Source of the DNA: Anaerolineae bacterium
GTDB lineage: Bacteria > Chloroflexota > Anaerolineae > Caldilineales > Caldilineaceae
Assembly (NCBI GenBank): GCA_030432295.1
Contig: JAUIHI010000015.1
Location: forward strand, 1-64,000
DNA length: 64,000 nt
Direction: 5' to 3'
A program made the position numbers and the translations under genes. Shown here piece after piece: positions 60,397-64,000 of the stretch. The notes beneath the pieces are model-generated. The model had not been told where the DNA came from. It made no database searches and worked only from the letters and a program-made list of their open reading frames with translations. The first letter of the stretch is position 1. The number at the start of each line of letters is the position of its first letter.

Positions 60397-60708
60397 GTGG
60401 TTCCATTGACCGGATATTTACTGGTAGGCGCATTTCTCTTCTCGGCGGGTCTCTATGGCGCGCTGGCCCGCAAGAATGCCATCGCTGTGCTGATGAGCAT
60501 TGAACTGATGCTCAACGCGGCCAACATCAATCTGGTGGCCTTCTGGCGCTATGGCGACACCCCAGCCGATCTGACGGGGCAAGTCTTCGCTGTGCTGATC
60601 ATCGCCCTGGCCGCGGCGGAAGCTGCTGTGGGTCTGGCGCTGATTATCTCCGTCTACCGGGAGCGCAAGACGGTGGATTTGGATGAGCTAGACCTTTTGG
60701 CCGGGTAA
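60397..60708 (+). CDS. nuoK: NADH:quinone oxidoreductase subunit K, second copy
   Basis: A 103-residue paralogue starting at GTG (AGGAGG 8 nt upstream): [40 protein letters not shown], and [20 protein letters not shown]. Both conserved membrane Glu residues are present. Confidence 0.95.
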   Translation: MVPLTGYLLVGAFLFSAGLYGALARKNAIAVLMSIELMLNAANINLVAFWRYGDTPADLTGQVFAVLIIALAAAEAAVGLALIISVYRERKTVDLDELDLLAG

Positions 60709-60742
60709 GTTTCGTAGGCCCGATTCCTGGAATCAGAAACCT

Positions 60743-61108
60743 ATGCCCAAACAGTTATTGACGGGTACACTGGAAGAACAGTGTGATTTTCTCTTCGAGA
60801 TGGCCCAGGAAAAGATGCGTGAAGGTAATTTCACTGGTGCCTATCACGCGTTGAAGGAAGTAGTGAAGTACGCGCCAGAGCGCAAGGAAGCAGTTGCGCT
60901 CCTGGCCCTTGCCAAAGAGCGTAAATCTGAGCAGAGCCGTTTGTTGTTCGTTTCGCTCGCTGGTGCAATTCTCTTTATTGGTCTCGGATCCTTCGCTCGT
61001 CTATCGAATGATCTGTGGCTGCTGGCGCTCGGTTTTGTTGGCCTGCTCGTCGGCTATGGTGTGGGCAATCTGCTCAACAGTCTGCGCCGCCAACCGAAGT
61101 CGGTTTGA
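60743..61108 (+). CDS. Hypothetical membrane protein with TPR-like N-terminus in the nuo cluster
   Basis: A 121-residue protein between nuoK2 and nuoL2. Residues 10-58 look like one or two tetratricopeptide helices (CDFLFEMAQEKMREGNFTGA, ALKEVVKYAPERKEAV), followed by two membrane helices (LLFVSLAGAILFIGLGSFAR and LWLLALGFVGLLVGYGVGNL). Not recognised as a known complex I subunit. It may be an accessory or assembly factor for this second cluster. The start was not confirmed by a Shine-Dalgarno. Confidence 0.72.
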   Translation: MPKQLLTGTLEEQCDFLFEMAQEKMREGNFTGAYHALKEVVKYAPERKEAVALLALAKERKSEQSRLLFVSLAGAILFIGLGSFARLSNDLWLLALGFVGLLVGYGVGNLLNSLRRQPKSV

Positions 61109-61205
61109 AGTAGAAGGTTTGGACGCATTATTGTAGTCTGTGTCCCTATTTTCTTGACTCATTTGAACTATCAATTGTCGTAACGCACGCCAATGAGGTC
61201 TGTCT

Positions 61206-63440
<2,235 letters not shown>

Positions 63441-63573
63441 GAAAGCGGACGCAGATTTTGATGATGTATCTGTCAAGGTAATCAGTAAAACCTGCGTCCT
63501 CCCAGAAGTTGATCAAGACTCTTTGAGTCACGAAATATTAGTACACCTCGTCCGTTCCTGAGGAGAAGATTTC

Positions 63574-64000
63574 ATGGAATCGCTTGATTCGATTGTTTTA
63601 ACCGTCATTTTGTTTTGGCCGGTGGTGTCGGCGCTGCTGGTGCTGCTCTTTGGCAGCAACGACAAACTCATCAAAAATGGGTCGATTGTCGCCAGTCTGC
63701 TTCCGCTGGGGCTGAGCATCTATCTGTTGACCGCCTACGACTTCACAGTCGGTGGGATGCAGTTCAGTGTGAATGCCGAGTGGATCCCCCAGCTCAACGC
63801 CAGCTTCCACCTGGGCGTGGATGGGTTGAGCGTTCCGTTGATCTTCCTGACCGCGCTGCTCTCGACACTGAGCCTTTTCTACAGCGCGGGGGTCATCGGC
63901 AAGCGGGTCAAGGAATACTACTTCCTGATGCACCTGTTGCAGATGAGTATGCTGGGCGTCTTTATGGCCCTGGACTACGTGCTCTTCTACGTCTTCTGGG
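63574..64000 (+). CDS. nuoM: NADH:quinone oxidoreductase subunit M, second copy (partial, runs off window)
   Basis: ATG at 63574 (AGGAG upstream) opens MESLDSIVLTVILFWPVVSA. Later FHLGVDGLSVPLIFLTALLS and FYSAGVIGKRVKEYYFLMHL are NuoM features. About 142 residues are visible up to LDYVLFYVFW. It shows the second cluster continues to the right. The gap 63441-63573 holds nothing recognised. Confidence 0.93.
   Translation, partial: MESLDSIVLTVILFWPVVSALLVLLFGSNDKLIKNGSIVASLLPLGLSIYLLTAYDFTVGGMQFSVNAEWIPQLNASFHLGVDGLSVPLIFLTALLSTLSLFYSAGVIGKRVKEYYFLMHLLQMSMLGVFMALDYVLFYVFW

Overview
The window looks like chromosomal DNA from a Chloroflexota bacterium, most like the Anaerolineae/Caldilineae side of the phylum. 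This is an inference from gene content: NuoCD and NuoEF fusions, a second membrane-arm complex I cluster, secreted proteins with Pro/Thr linkers and a C-terminal LPxVxR-like ending, a T-box leader, and STAND/SARP regulators with WD40 repeats. No rRNA, tRNA or CRISPR array was found.

Layout. 1-5860 (minus strand) holds the N-terminus of a probable IS transposase, a retropepsin-like protein with a DUF5678-like partner, a glycosyltransferase, mutS2 and era. 6120-16963 is central and hexuronate metabolism: ATP-dependent pckA, a mannonate-type SDR, HNH and small unknown genes, uxaC, a four-gene minus-strand operon (VOC protein, ceramidase-like hydrolase, M20 peptidase, TIM-barrel isomerase) and another SDR. 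17300-22946 is a transcription unit with an isoleucine-type T-box leader: GNAT, alaX, a REP-associated transposase (RAYT) and ileS. 22943-25647 holds two CNNM/HlyC-type membrane proteins. 25940-30133 holds a secreted CxxCH beta-propeller-like protein, a sugar isomerase and an HD (p)ppGpp-hydrolase-like protein.

30204-41035 is an accessory island. A frameshifted SARP-STAND-WD40 regulator is divergent from two small paralogous proteins and three exported proteins: a cohesin-like/cadherin-like/dockerin protein, a cohesin-like/thrombospondin-3/CARDB protein, and an exported protein whose C-terminus resembles the small paralogs. The cluster may be a self-assembling surface layer with its own regulator.

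41295-57598 is a full NADH:quinone oxidoreductase operon on the minus strand (nuoA, B, CD, EF, G, H, I, J, K, L, M, N), read from a strong TTGACA-17-TACAAT promoter. It carries two insertions: a GxxExxY nuclease-like gene bounded by 46-bp inverted repeats, and a PIN-domain toxin-antitoxin pair. A second, divergent nuo cluster (A, H, J, K, unknown ORF, L, M, running off the end) encodes only membrane-arm subunits in view.

The most unusual feature is the spacer DNA. Most intercistronic gaps above about 50 bp contain self-complementary arrays of short words, from at least nine word families. They often begin at, or supply, the stop codon of the upstream gene and end just before the Shine-Dalgarno of the next. 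One family (46-nt units) also bounds the GxxExxY gene, which suggests a gene-plus-repeat system comparable to RAYT/REP.
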